DNA of 64,000 nt from Cardiocondyla obscurior (taxonomy: Eukaryota; Arthropoda; Insecta; Hymenoptera; Formicidae), in contig NC_091864.1 of NCBI RefSeq assembly GCF_019399895.1, positions 5,682,001 through 5,746,000 on the forward strand. The letters are read 5' to 3'. The notes beneath the pieces were generated by a model. That model was not told the origin of the DNA. It saw only the letters and a list, made by a program, of their open reading frames with translations, and made no database searches. Shown here piece after piece: positions 21,901 through 32,300 of this stretch (its first letter is position 1; the number at the start of each line of letters is the position of its first letter). The translations under genes were made by a program, and so were the position numbers.

Positions 21901-23776
21901 GATCAATATGACTTCCTGGATATTTTATTTCGTAACACGCTAATGGCTTTATGCTAAATATAGTATGTAACAAACAGACAGAAAAATAGTTTTTAAGGTA
22001 ATATTATTCCGGTGTTAATAAAAAAAAAAATAAAAAAAAAATTAAACGGTAACATGTACTGTACGCGACGGAAAAGGAAAAAAAAATAGAGAAAATACTA
22101 ATTCCGATCGATTTAATTGTTTATCATCTGATCGTACATTACTCTAAGTTATCGACGCGGCTTTTTTTCCCTCGACCCTAATTTTCTTTCTGTAGTTCGG
22201 CCATTCTGACACCGCATTCATCCTCGAATACGTCCCTTCGTTATCCCGCTACTTCGAGTTCGATGGCTCCCGTGGTCATACTCGCAGCAGCTCGTTTTTT
22301 CGCCCTCATCGCGTGTTCGCGTGCCTCCGAATCATACGCCGCGATATTTTCCCGGGTCGAGCTCCTCCCCGCTTGACCACCCTAGAAACGCCAACTCTCG
22401 GTCGCGACAATTGCTGCTGCCTTTCCGTGTACTCTTTTCCCTTGTCCGAACAGCTCGATAAATCGCCTCATCGCGCTTTCGCGTGCCCTTAACATTCTTA
22501 AATCGCTCACGTCGCGATATTTTCCGACTTTTTACAAGCCGCTTCGTCCAACGCTCGCTTTTCCGGCTTCTCGTCTTCTTCAGGGCTGAAATCAACCCTC
22601 GCGAGCGCACCTTCCCTTGGCAGCCCTAACTGTAATACCGGGGACACATCCGGGTGTCCCTCACCCATGAAAGCGCACGATCGAATCCCTTTAGTCGACA
22701 CGAGGTCATTCGCTTTGTCGTCTATAAGCATTGTAATCTATAGATTAAATAGCCGCTGCATTATCTATGCACTGTGCTTTTCCATTGACGTTTTTTCTTT
22801 CTACTTTAAAGATTAATTTTAATTTTTTTTTTGAAACATTCGCTGATAGGTACTCAGGCTTGGTTCGCTTCGTGCCAAACGAGAGTAAACGTCAGATGTT
22901 AAAAAGAAGGTTTTGAGGTTTCGTTCAATTTGCGATTAAAATCTTTTAAAAATCAGTACGCGCATGGTTTGTTTTAATAAAATAATAAAATTTTAGAAAG
23001 ATATTTTTGCTGTATTAATATTTAGAAAATATTAAGAAATATAAAGAAAATATTTAAAAAAATAATCAACGTGCAAGAAGCAAAATAAAATTTTAAGTCT
23101 CGATATGTGTGTGTGTGTGCACCTTTATAAAGCTGAAAGTTCACACTTCGCGTATACTTAGCACAGCGTTAAATATGCAGGTAGAGCGTGCTTTACGTAG
23201 AGAAGCAAACATAATCGGTATGTTTCGTATCATGCGCTTATGACATTTGGAATCATTAATTCAAAGTATGATTAGGGCGTACCATTTGCACAAGATCGTT
23301 ACAGATATAATAGTTTACAAGCATATTGCACACTTGTTGCATCGACAATATGAAAATTTGATCTACAACTCTGAATATAAAAGATTTTCCCTTCATTAAC
23401 CACGTAAAATGACCTACACAATTTTTAATGCTTGTTTAAACGACTCGTATACGTCTTTTTAATTTTTTTTTTTTTTAATAAATTAATTTATCTGAGAAAC
23501 TTTTATATAAAATATGCCGATGTTTGCCAAGTATTTTTTTAACTCGAAACTTCGCACGTCACGTTATGTCATTACGGCGTTAATTATTTAATCTGTTATC
23601 GAAAGTGGCTGTACTTACATAGGCGGATTTCTGTATTTCTTTTGAATATGCAATATCGCCCTTGGACTTTTCACAAAGGCGTAACTTTCCCTTCTCTCGT
23701 GCGCGTCGAAGGGTATGTTGTAAGACTGCAATCCCCGATTGCACATCCGGCACTGTTCCGTCGTTCTCGTAATCAT
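15929..23776 (-). CDS. Rsph3: Radial spoke head protein 3 homologue
   Basis: RSPH3 is the stalk protein that docks radial spokes on axonemal doublet microtubules and binds cAMP-dependent kinase regulatory-type domains; in insects it acts in sperm flagella and ciliated sensory cells. Minus-strand exons are 23776-23619 (distal first exon), 17580-17499, 17420-17247, 17164-17036, 16965-16762, 16611-16449, 16311-16225 and 16116-15929. All phases agree, giving 394 residues. Family marks include FGNIMFDRRVARGSTFA, ARRKHLARKRAQ, TEIYLEE, ATQTDYYLEKP, FDYDTEVQPILEVLVGKTIE, the Glu-rich helix EVLEEEEIAALKEQQRRF and EEGFMPWLMKEVKKEMG. The distal exon ends ILHIQKKYRNPP and joins with ATC (Ile) to DQSVPFGNIMFDRR, resembling the RPRAL...YR segment just before GNIMYDRR in vertebrate RSPH3. 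An alternative first exon (18641-19425) gives 603 residues. Confidence 0.9.
18641..19425 (-). CDS. Alternative long first exon of Rsph3
   Basis: This single 785-base exon opens at ATG 19425 (an in-frame TGA lies upstream) and ends at a strong donor (CCAGC|GTAAGT) in the same phase as the distal first exon. It therefore joins in frame to the FGNIMFDRR exon at 17580. It encodes about 262 residues, mostly disordered and basic, with a helix-like segment (LSTEDFNEILNAKLKKIQEQ) and a Pro-rich patch (KKSIPPQKKPFITTVKTGEF). I recognise no domain. It could be a second promoter for Rsph3 with a species-group-specific N-terminus. A coding cassette is less likely because its only in-frame 3' splice site (GAAAG|G) is poor. 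Confidence 0.65.
19426..22040. other. Long intron and promoter candidates of Rsph3
   Basis: This is the intron between the distal and long first exons on the minus strand. The promoter of the long exon should lie near 19450-20500, where a GC-richer block appears. No other coding exon is convincing. The frame at 20064-20282 (minus) lacks a family motif. The rest is AT-rich with poly-T runs (about 21292-21317). Confidence 0.4.
22061..22730. repeat. Diverged composite repeat, copy A (parts X then Y)
   Basis: Part X (about 22066-22196) ends with GTTATCGACGCGGCTTTTTT and CTCGACCCTAATTTTCTTTCT. Part Y (about 22276-22725) starts near GCAGCAGCTCG and ends near CATGAAAGCGCACGATCGAA. Both match copy B at 25.57-26.09 kb on the same strand but in the opposite order. 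Y also has an internal duplication (CGCGATATTTTCC recurs at about 22350 and 22520). A minus-strand frame in Y reads RSCAFMGEGHPDVSPVLQLG, and copy B gives a similar peptide, so Y is probably a decayed coding part of a retroelement of unknown family. Confidence 0.6.
23619..23776 (-). CDS. Distal first coding exon of Rsph3
   Basis: This is a 52-codon exon with an in-frame stop upstream of the ATG (23776-23774) and a consensus donor (CCTAT|GTAAGTAC). It begins MITRTTEQCRMCNRGLQSYN and ends ILHIQKKYRNPP. The only conserved-looking parts are the CxxC pair near the start and the SPRA...YR stretch near the end, which matches where vertebrate RSPH3 has a similar short motif before GNIMYDRR. The donor phase (two bases) fits exon 17580-17499 directly. 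It was too short to stand out as an open frame. Identity as part of Rsph3 is inferred from strand, phase and motif order. Confidence 0.65.
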
Positions 23777-24089
23777 TGTTGATGCTTTTCGTTCAATTTA
23801 ATTACGCAAAAATTTTACTTTCGAAATTGTGATATTTTATTATGCCTAGCCTCACCGTAAAAAGGTATATCTCGAGGTGGTTCTTGTTCGTTACTGAACT
23901 CTTTGTGTCCGTCGTTATAGAAACGGATCAACTCTGAAATTCCCTTTATTGACTTGCTGCTTTCGTATCCAAGATACGTAATTTGCATTTCACGATTCTC
24001 AATTATCGTATTAGCGAATTTGAATTTTAATTAGCATATTAAAGAATAAAGGACGTTACTTTTATAAATTTAATAAATGTATTCAAGTA

Positions 24090-24400
24090 GAAATTTTAGA
24101 CGTGTTACAATATTAAAAAAAAAAAATAATTTAATTATAATCGCCGATTTGAAACTTTCATTCACGGCGGCGAAGATTGTAATACTTCTCACTTGACGGT
24201 GAAATGCGCGTGCTAAATTTACGGGTATTAATTCGAATAATTTGTTTAATTGTTGATGTCTCTCGTTTGGTTTCACTGCGCCTATGGATGGCTCGTCGGA
24301 GCTCGCGTCCGTGAATAAGAAACGCCGGTGTGCATCCGGTTGCCTCGTCGTCGACGGTATTAAATGTGAATCGAATTTCTGGAAGAAAACTCAATCGCTG
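24090..24400 (-). pseudogene. Gypsy-type integrase C-terminal fragment, frameshifted
   Basis: The minus-strand frame reads IRFTFNTVDDEATGCTPAFL followed by HGRELR, the end of the integrase catalytic core of Gypsy-like elements (usual form: AxNxxxHxxTGxxPxxLxxGREL). A frameshift then breaks the protein after a helical stretch containing ARAFHRQ. The other frame resumes with EKYYNLRRRE, where the family has YYNLRRRxW, but a stop replaces the expected Trp before KFQIGD. So at least one frameshift and one nonsense change inactivate it. No LTR boundaries are evident. Confidence 0.8.
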
Positions 24401-25560
24401 GTCGACGTGCGGTCTTAATTTTCCAAAAAAATTCCTGAACGTCTCGAAAGCAACGAAAATCTCACGGGGATAGGTCCCGGAAGATTCATCTCGTGGGCTG
24501 GCTGTAAATAATTAAAGAGGTCCGACAAAACAAATATATCGTTTCGCGCAGTGTGATAGATGATGTTGCTTATTCAGCGTCCTGCGTGAAGAGGAAGACG
24601 AGATTGGGAGGAGACGAAGTCGGCAGTGAGGATACGCGGAGGAAAAGAAGGAGGAGAAGGAGAATCGAAACTCGGTGAGTTTTTAGGGGCCTTACATGGA
24701 CCCACGAGAAGGTTCAAGGGCGTGCTGGATGTGGATGTTGCCGAGGCAAAGAAGGCGAGGCAATTAGGAAGCACAGCAGGGTGCCAAAATCTCTGCCCTC
24801 TTCGTTCTCCTCACCCACATCGAACCACCACCTACACCCTCTTACCCAGAGTTTTTTTTTTTTTCTACGTCTTCGACAAGCTGCGCCTCCTCGACAAGCT
24901 CGTCTTTGCCGTTCATATAAATGTCATTAAAATATTTTTGACACTGTTATTTGGTGGTGGGAACAAAACCGGACTTTTGTCTTCAATTTCTAAACCATTC
25001 ATCATAAAGCATAAAGTACTTTAATGATATTTGTAATGGTACAAGAGACCACCCGCTTTGTTCTCTCAATCTTTACTTAACCTCATACTTTTGTAAGAAA
25101 CTTTTTTATTTATTATACATATATTTATGTTAGGATAAAAAGCATGTTTTCCCTTTAATATCCAATTATTATATTTTTATTAATTTTAGCTAAAAAATTA
25201 TAAGGACTTATTCACATGCTTTATAGTTATACCTTTTTTTAAAACGTTGTTTTTGTAGTTTCTTTGATTCTTTGTGTATACTAAAACATTATTTAAATAA
25301 TTTTTTTATTTAGTTAACATTAAGAGAACTGAAATCATTTTAAGACTCAATGCGCTACTGTCGGCAGTAAGCGCAAATTGATATCTAACCAGGATAAGGT
25401 AGAAAAATGTCTGTTCACACCCGATATAAAAGCATCGATCTGTTCTTACCCAGTATAGGTATTCTTATCGACTTGATATACTTATCTGTAGACAGAAATT
25501 GATCTTTCGTAAGAAAACTAAATTTATTTTAATAAAATAAAAAAAAAAAAATAGTTACGT
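24400..25560. other. No supported gene
   Basis: The left part contains a purine-rich block with a donor-like CTCG|GTGAGT at about 24675, which could be the end of an untranslated exon on the plus strand. The right part is AT-rich. Open frames at 24574-25024 lack motifs. Confidence 0.35.
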
Positions 25561-25570
25561 TACTCTTATG

Positions 25571-26092
25571 ATCATACAGCAGCTCGATTTTTCGCTTTCA
25601 TCGCGTGTTCACGTACCTTCGAATCGCACGCCGTGACATTTTTCCGGCTCAAGTTCCTCGCCTGACCACCCTAGGAACGCCAACAACCCGGTCGTTTTCG
25701 GTCTCCGTGGCGTCTCTAAGATCCAGGAGCACCGATACTCCTCGTTCGTCTCCATCGGTTTCTATTAGCCCTTCTCTTTGGTCCACGAACACTGATTTTT
25801 ACTTTTCGTTCCGTTGCGTTCAAATCCTTGACGAGCCCTCAAATGTAAGACCGCGGACACATTCGGATATCCCTCGTTCATGAAAGAGCATGTTTGAATT
25901 CTCCCAGTCGGCAAGAGATTCTTCATTTCACTTCTGAAACTGTAAGCGACGGAAAAATTAGAAAAGATAGACGGTTTTAGTACACCTAGTTGTCGACACT
26001 AATTTCGATCGCTTCTATTATTTATGATCTGATTGTAAACTACTCTAAGTTATCGACGCGGCTCTTTTTTCCTCGACTCAAATTTTCTTTCT
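25571..26092. repeat. Diverged composite repeat, copy B (parts Y then X)
   Basis: Part Y (25571-25925) repeats the ACAGCAGCTCG, CGCGTGTTC, ACCACCCTAGGAACGCCAAC and GACACATTCGGATATCCCTC landmarks of copy A. Part X (about 25946-26092) repeats the GCGACGGAAAA, CGATCG and TCTAAGTTATCGACGCGGCT landmarks. A MITE begins exactly where X ends. A third, more decayed and internally deleted X lies at about 47113-47258. Confidence 0.6.
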
Positions 26093-26093
26093 A

Positions 26094-26326
26094 CACTGAG
26101 AAAAAAATTATTTAATTAAAAAAAAAATTTAGTTGAATACGTTCAAACAACAAATGTTTATTTAAAGTAAGCAAAAATATATTTAAATGAGTAAAATATG
26201 TACATTGTCTATTTCAATATATTTTATTAATTCAAATATTTTTATGCTTACTTTAAATAAATATTCGTTTGAATGTATTTATCTAAATATTTTTTTAGAT
26301 TAAATAATTTTTTTTTTCTCTCAGTG
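26094..26326. mobile_element. Near-palindromic MITE (233 bp) with TA target duplication
   Basis: The ends are CACTGAGAAAAAAATTATTT and its inverted counterpart ending CTCTCAGTG, flanked by TA at 26092-26093 and 26327-26328. The inner arms are also inverted copies: TTTATTTAAAGTAAGCA on the left and TGCTTACTTTAAATAAAT on the right, with ATTCAAACGAA-like segments in both. The whole element can therefore fold into one long hairpin. It has no coding capacity. TA duplication and CAC ends fit a Tc1/mariner-type nonautonomous element moved by a transposase elsewhere in the genome. Confidence 0.85.
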
Positions 26327-26329
26327 TAC

Positions 26330-29300
26330 ACTTCTAAAATTATTTAAAAAATTAAATAAAAACTTTTACCTTATTTTTTACATTACATTACTTTATTTAT
26401 CGATAGTTAGCATTTTTATAATTCTAATTATTTTATTAAACGACACGTTCGAAAGCTATGGCAATTGATTAAGCGATACTGTCAGGCACGATGTTATTTT
26501 TAAAGTATGCGTAACTTAATACGTGCAATGTACATTATAAATACGTCGATTATAAAAGATTAAGATTCCACGAGAAAGACTTTGCACATATGAGCGAATG
26601 ATGGGTGTGATTATCTCCGTGGAATGTCAGTGTCGGGATTCCTGATGAAATTCGATCTCGGTATTGGAACCACCAGATAATGACTAGGAAGTCTGGAGGC
26701 GTGGTAATGAGGGTTGGCCCGGGGCCTCTGAGAGGCCTAAGAGAAGTGCATCGCAGCACGGAGCGCGTTCATATAGTCCCCTTTTTCGTATCTCTCCTCT
26801 TTCTCTATTTTCTGTTCGTGTTCTCTCCACCTCGTGGGCCCGTGCGTTCGAGGGCCCCGTCGGTTTTCTAGCTGGTCTAGCTGGGTGATAAATTACGGTT
26901 GAGATATCGGCACCTCCTCCTGTCCATTCGTCAGGGGTACGTAACGTTGCTCCGTTTAAAAGACAACTACACCACCCCTTTCCCCGAAGCAGCCCGAAGC
27001 ACGTTTGCCATCCTTTAGGTCTCTCATTCTTCTTCTTAACCCACTTCGTCTTCTTTGGCAGTCTCATCTCGCCGGGACTGACTCGAGATAAGACATCAAT
27101 CTTGCGCCTTGCGAATTAGCCCCGACCGCGATTATCACGTTCGGTGCCATCCGTAGACAGAACCATAATCGATTTACTCGAATACCTTTTACGATGTATA
27201 TTATAAAAGCATGCAAATGAAAATAATGTTAAAATTAAGTACTTAGATTTTTCTTTTTTTTTTTTCTTTTGTTTTATCGATAATTGTTCACGAAAATATT
27301 TGGAATATTTAAAATATCGAGCGAGAAAACTTTATCTTCACTTCTATCATATCGTCTGACTTGAATATACCACCTTTTGCATCACCATAGAGTCAAAATA
27401 TTTTCAGATCTTAGCTTCAGTTAACGAGGGGTTCCGACACCGACACCCCGACGAATCGGGCTATTCTCGTATTTGTGTCGGCACGTGCAATATTTTCACG
27501 CGACACGAAAACGAGCTTGTTTGTTTTACCGCGGCGTAGGTAAAGAAACCGTGCAGGTAATAGGCGAGACGGAAGTGTGCGCTACTCATGGCACAACCCT
27601 CGTCTTTGCCACGGTGTGTGTCGCTATTCGTGCGATCTCGTTTACATGAGTTCCATGAGGCTGTTCTACGAGCCTGTCCTCCACTTTTGTCTTGCTCTCT
27701 CGCCTTCTCGCCCTCTCCCCCTTCGCTTTCTTCTTTCTCGTTTATTCTTTCTCCTGGCCGCGCGGCCCTTCGAGGGCAAGCCGTTGCATTCCTCGAAAGC
27801 GGTAGGTCGCGCACACGAATCTACCTTGAATTTGGAACAAGGACAACCTAATGCTGTGAACAATGTTAACTGATGAGCTGGGAGCTGAGAATCCGTTGTA
27901 AGGACAATGCCGGGGCAAGGGAAACGATGGGGAGGAAAAAACAATGGGCGCCCATTAGCATCTACCTGAATCTTTGGGGACTCTATCGTTGCTGTTTTTC
28001 TAATTCGTTCTTTTTCTCCTTATTTTTATATTTCGGCCCTTTACTGTCGAAGGACTAAACTGTTATAAGGAGGAGTTTTTTTAACGTAGACATTCGTGCA
28101 ATCGTATATTCAAGCGTATTTTTAAAAGTTTTTCTTATCAATTAATCGATTCTATGTATGCGCTGTTTTTGCCAAAACGTATGTTTAGTAAACGGCTCTT
28201 TCTTTGAATATTTATTTCGAGCTATTTGCATAAGACGAAAACTCGTATTCTTTGTTTACATAGTTTTTCAGAACTGTTAAAAAAAAAAAAAAAAAGAAAA
28301 CCCGAAAAATCGAGAGGAAAAATTAAATTGTTTTGAACAAATTTTATCGGATACTTATAATGAGTAACAGATATGCTTTTTTATTGTGGTTTAACATTTA
28401 ATTAGTAGCTTAATTACGGTTAATTATTAGTTTACATTCGATTACGGTTTTACAATGCTAATAGCTTCGTAAATGCACAATTATTTTCCTTCATACTCAT
28501 TTGAAAAAGTAATTCTGTCATAAAATAAACATTAAATGAACAAAATAGTTAGTTGCTATATTTTTTTCTCAGTCTTAAAAGGTATCCAATAATACTGATA
28601 AAATATCGTTTAATTATAATAATATATCAATTTTCACAAATTATTATGTACGTATTAATCAAAAATAAGCCTGCCATCAGGAACTAGACATATGCATAAT
28701 GAACTGGCTCAGGCGCAGTCGGGCGATGAAAAATGTTTAAGTTTTTTTCTTTTTTTTTTTCTTTTCACTTTTCGAGAATTATCAATTTTTCGCTAAGCGC
28801 ACGTACATCGTACGTCAGTCACGGCTTTATCTAACGACCGTTATCTGTTGGACATTATCTACCCAGTCTATTTCAGTATAACGCGACCCTGCATAGTTAC
28901 AAGAGTCTTGAGTCTTCCGCTTCTTTTCGCCTTCAATACAAAATATTTTCTTTTTCTTTCGTTTATAATATTGAACGGGAAATACAAATGTCTCAAAAGC
29001 GAGACGGCATTCTTTGTTCGCTATCTTTTTCGATGCGTTTAAAAATACACAGAGCCGCGATAATTTTCCATAAAACTACACCTATATGTATATATATATT
29101 ACCAAAATATTTTTTAATGAAATGCTTCCGGACGACTGGCTCTTGAAAGTTAATAATAATTATTTTTACCTTTGGCGGCATTATCTGGTGCATTAATTTT
29201 ATTTTAAAAGTAGCGGTTGTTTTTTTTTATTTTTTTTTAATATTGCTCTTTTACGGTTACTCACTTAGTTTCGCTCGTGGATTTTCTTTCTTCGTTTACC

Positions 29301-32300
29301 CACGTCCTCTGTTGCGATTTCTCACGATCCCACCGTGATCGACCTGACCCATGAAGGAGATTAGATAGCTCTGTCGACTCCGAATTCTGCAGGGTAACGG
29401 ACAATCCACTTTGTCATTGCATCAATTTCACCTTCGGCGCATCATCGGTTTTCCACGATTCTGTATCGTATCGATGTTGTAATTTAAGTGCTCGGCAGTA
29501 GGAAACGTGCTCGTTTGAAAGCACGTTTGAATAATCTTGTCACAACGCATTCGGCTGCCCATGTCGTTCTTCCCTGCAATTATACATTAAATAAAAGATA
29601 AATAAATCTCCGCTTTGTTTTTAAAGCGAAATTCGAAAGAAGAGATAGCTGAATTGTTAATTATTAATTAAAAGTTTGTTGTCTGCCCGTTCGTCAGACT
29701 AACCAGACGGACAACATAATTTCCCGCAAAATTAGATCTAATAACGGAGATTATTTTGATCCGCACTGCAGTCGCTATAGTTAGTTACTAAACGTATCTT
29801 AAATGGGCTGGATCCGCTAATGGGACGAAGAAAGCGTTTATCACGGACCTTATCACATCTTTGACGGGTGCGCCTGTCGTCTCTGTGGTAGGTGCGATTT
29901 CCGACGCACCTGTACGATCGTTTTTCTCTCTGCGGGGTGCAACAACGTAGGTTGAACTTTTCCGGCTTTACGCATCACGCCGTGACGCTGCTTTATCCGT
30001 GAAGGAAAGCACTGGGATAACCTGTCGTGGCCCGGCGGTGCTGATATGCGACGTCGCACCCTCGGAGCGCTAAGACTGTCAGACAGGTATCGCCGTGAAG
30101 CGTGTTATTAAAATTAATCGAGTCTCGCTGCCCTCTGACAGATCATTAAAATATTAAACGTTCGCGAACTGCGCTTAAACGTAACGCATTCATGCATATC
30201 GAGCGTTATTTACTTTCGCGACTATTGATACTCGGGTGTCACTTTTCACGTTTAATTAATCGTTTAAGAATTTATTACGCCGCCTGTTCTTTTATTTAAG
30301 CCGCGTGTTTAAAATAATTTTGCCTGCATTAAGTATTAGCAAAGTCAGACGCCGCTATTTTAAGTATATCATTTATTTTTTGAAGGCTGTTGAATACACG
30401 TGTAAAATTTCTCAATCGCTATTCCGTATCAAGTACGTTAAGGTAATCTCGATAATGACAGGTGTTTTTGTTTCTATCGCGGAAATTAACTATACGTTAA
30501 GTATTAATAAATTATGAAAGTTACATCAAATTAATAATCTAGATTGATTTTAGATGTGTCTTGGTAAATAAAAATATATTTTCTACAATTAGCAGCAATG
30601 TAATTATTTAAAAAATAAGTTTAACGTTTTGTCGGTTACTAAACAACCTTTATTTGCCTAATAAATGATTATTTGAAACGCTGCATGCGATAGTGTTTTT
30701 GGTCATTCATATGATCTATGTTTTATTCACGTGTGTGTTTCGCGCGGCAGTTACAGTTTTAATTCACGTGTCGGCTAATAAATTTCGACAACGTAAAGTC
30801 GCCGATGACTCGAGTACGCGTTTATTCCTGCGTGATCACCGAAGGGTGATTTCTTTAGTAACTCGCGATGGGTGACTGGATGCTGGGTCGCCCACGAGGA
30901 AGTAATGGCTCGGTAATATGACAGGGGGGGAGAAACACGCGTCGACCGGAAACGATTCAATCTAGGAACGGGGTCTTCTTTCCTTTCACTGTTACTGTTA
31001 ATTTATCGTTCGATAAATGACGCAGCTTATACTGTGATGAATAGGAGTAGTTGGTTCGCCTAGGGATATACTATATATTGCTATTTTGTAAATGCATTTA
31101 TGTATTTCGCGTGATTACGATCTGTCGCTATTCGCCTCCGTGTTTTACCGCGATTCTGCGGAACGTACATTTCATAAGCAAGACCTTTGAGACATCAGTT
31201 GAAGACGGTCAATACATAAAAAAAAAAAAAATTAAACATAAATACCATTTTATTCATGAACAACTAAAAGAATTTTTTCTCTTTTCTTAAAATATATAAA
31301 AAATTGATTATGCTTTTTCTCTGCTTGTCATCTATCTCTCTCTCTCCACGTAGTTAGGATTTTATTTTCCTTGATTCTGCGACGCATGACCGCGTTTGCA
31401 AGCTACGTTGAGAATCCACAGCGTAGATCGTTCAAGATTCACGAGGATTCATTTTATGACGCAGGCTCTCTGGTCGACACGAATTTGCATTGCGTATCGC
31501 GACGCGGTAGGAGAGAGAACCGATCGATTTAGGTGATCGATCTCGAGGAAAATTCAAAGTACCATTCCGTGCGCGAGTCATACGAGTGGTCACTGCGATA
31601 AAGATCACCCCGATGTCATTTGCAACGCAAGTCCCCTGTACAAGCACTTCGAAAACATCGAGCACGGCGGAGAGAAAAAAAAAAAAAAAAAAGAACTTCG
31701 AGAGGATTAGCTGCGGATATAAGAAAAGATGTTTAAAATTAATGTTGTAGCGAGATTAACAGATAAGATAGTGTAAGGAACGAGCGATTTGTAAGGGACT
31801 CTTGTCTGTTTCACGAGAAGTTTGCGACCTCGGCAGGTTCGGGAGCAAGTGCTCCGGTTCGGTTGCTCCTCTTTCCTTCTTCGGCTTATCGATCACCTGA
31901 TCGGCAGATGATCGGTGATTTTCTACTTGCGTATCCTTTGCTAGCGGTCACGTCGGAGCAGCCGGCTGACGCGTCTTATCTTAATTCTGTACTTTATTTC
32001 TTACAATAGAATTTAAGGAGGGATGCATCGGTGTCGCAACTGACCGTAACTGTTCATGGCACGTACGACCGTCGTGATCATGGCGAAAATCCATTTTTCA
32101 CCGAGATCGCGTTAGGATACGGCGCGCATTTTACCTGACTTTGACAGAGAGCGGACGAGAGACAAAACCGGGCAGGTTGAAACGCGAACGTGCCGTTCTC
32201 GCTTTCCGGTATCGGGAGTCGTCGAGAGTGCGGAACGAAAACGTCGAGGGGGTTTTTTTTTTTTTCTTTTCTTTTTTTCTTCTCTTCCCCCATTTTCCCC

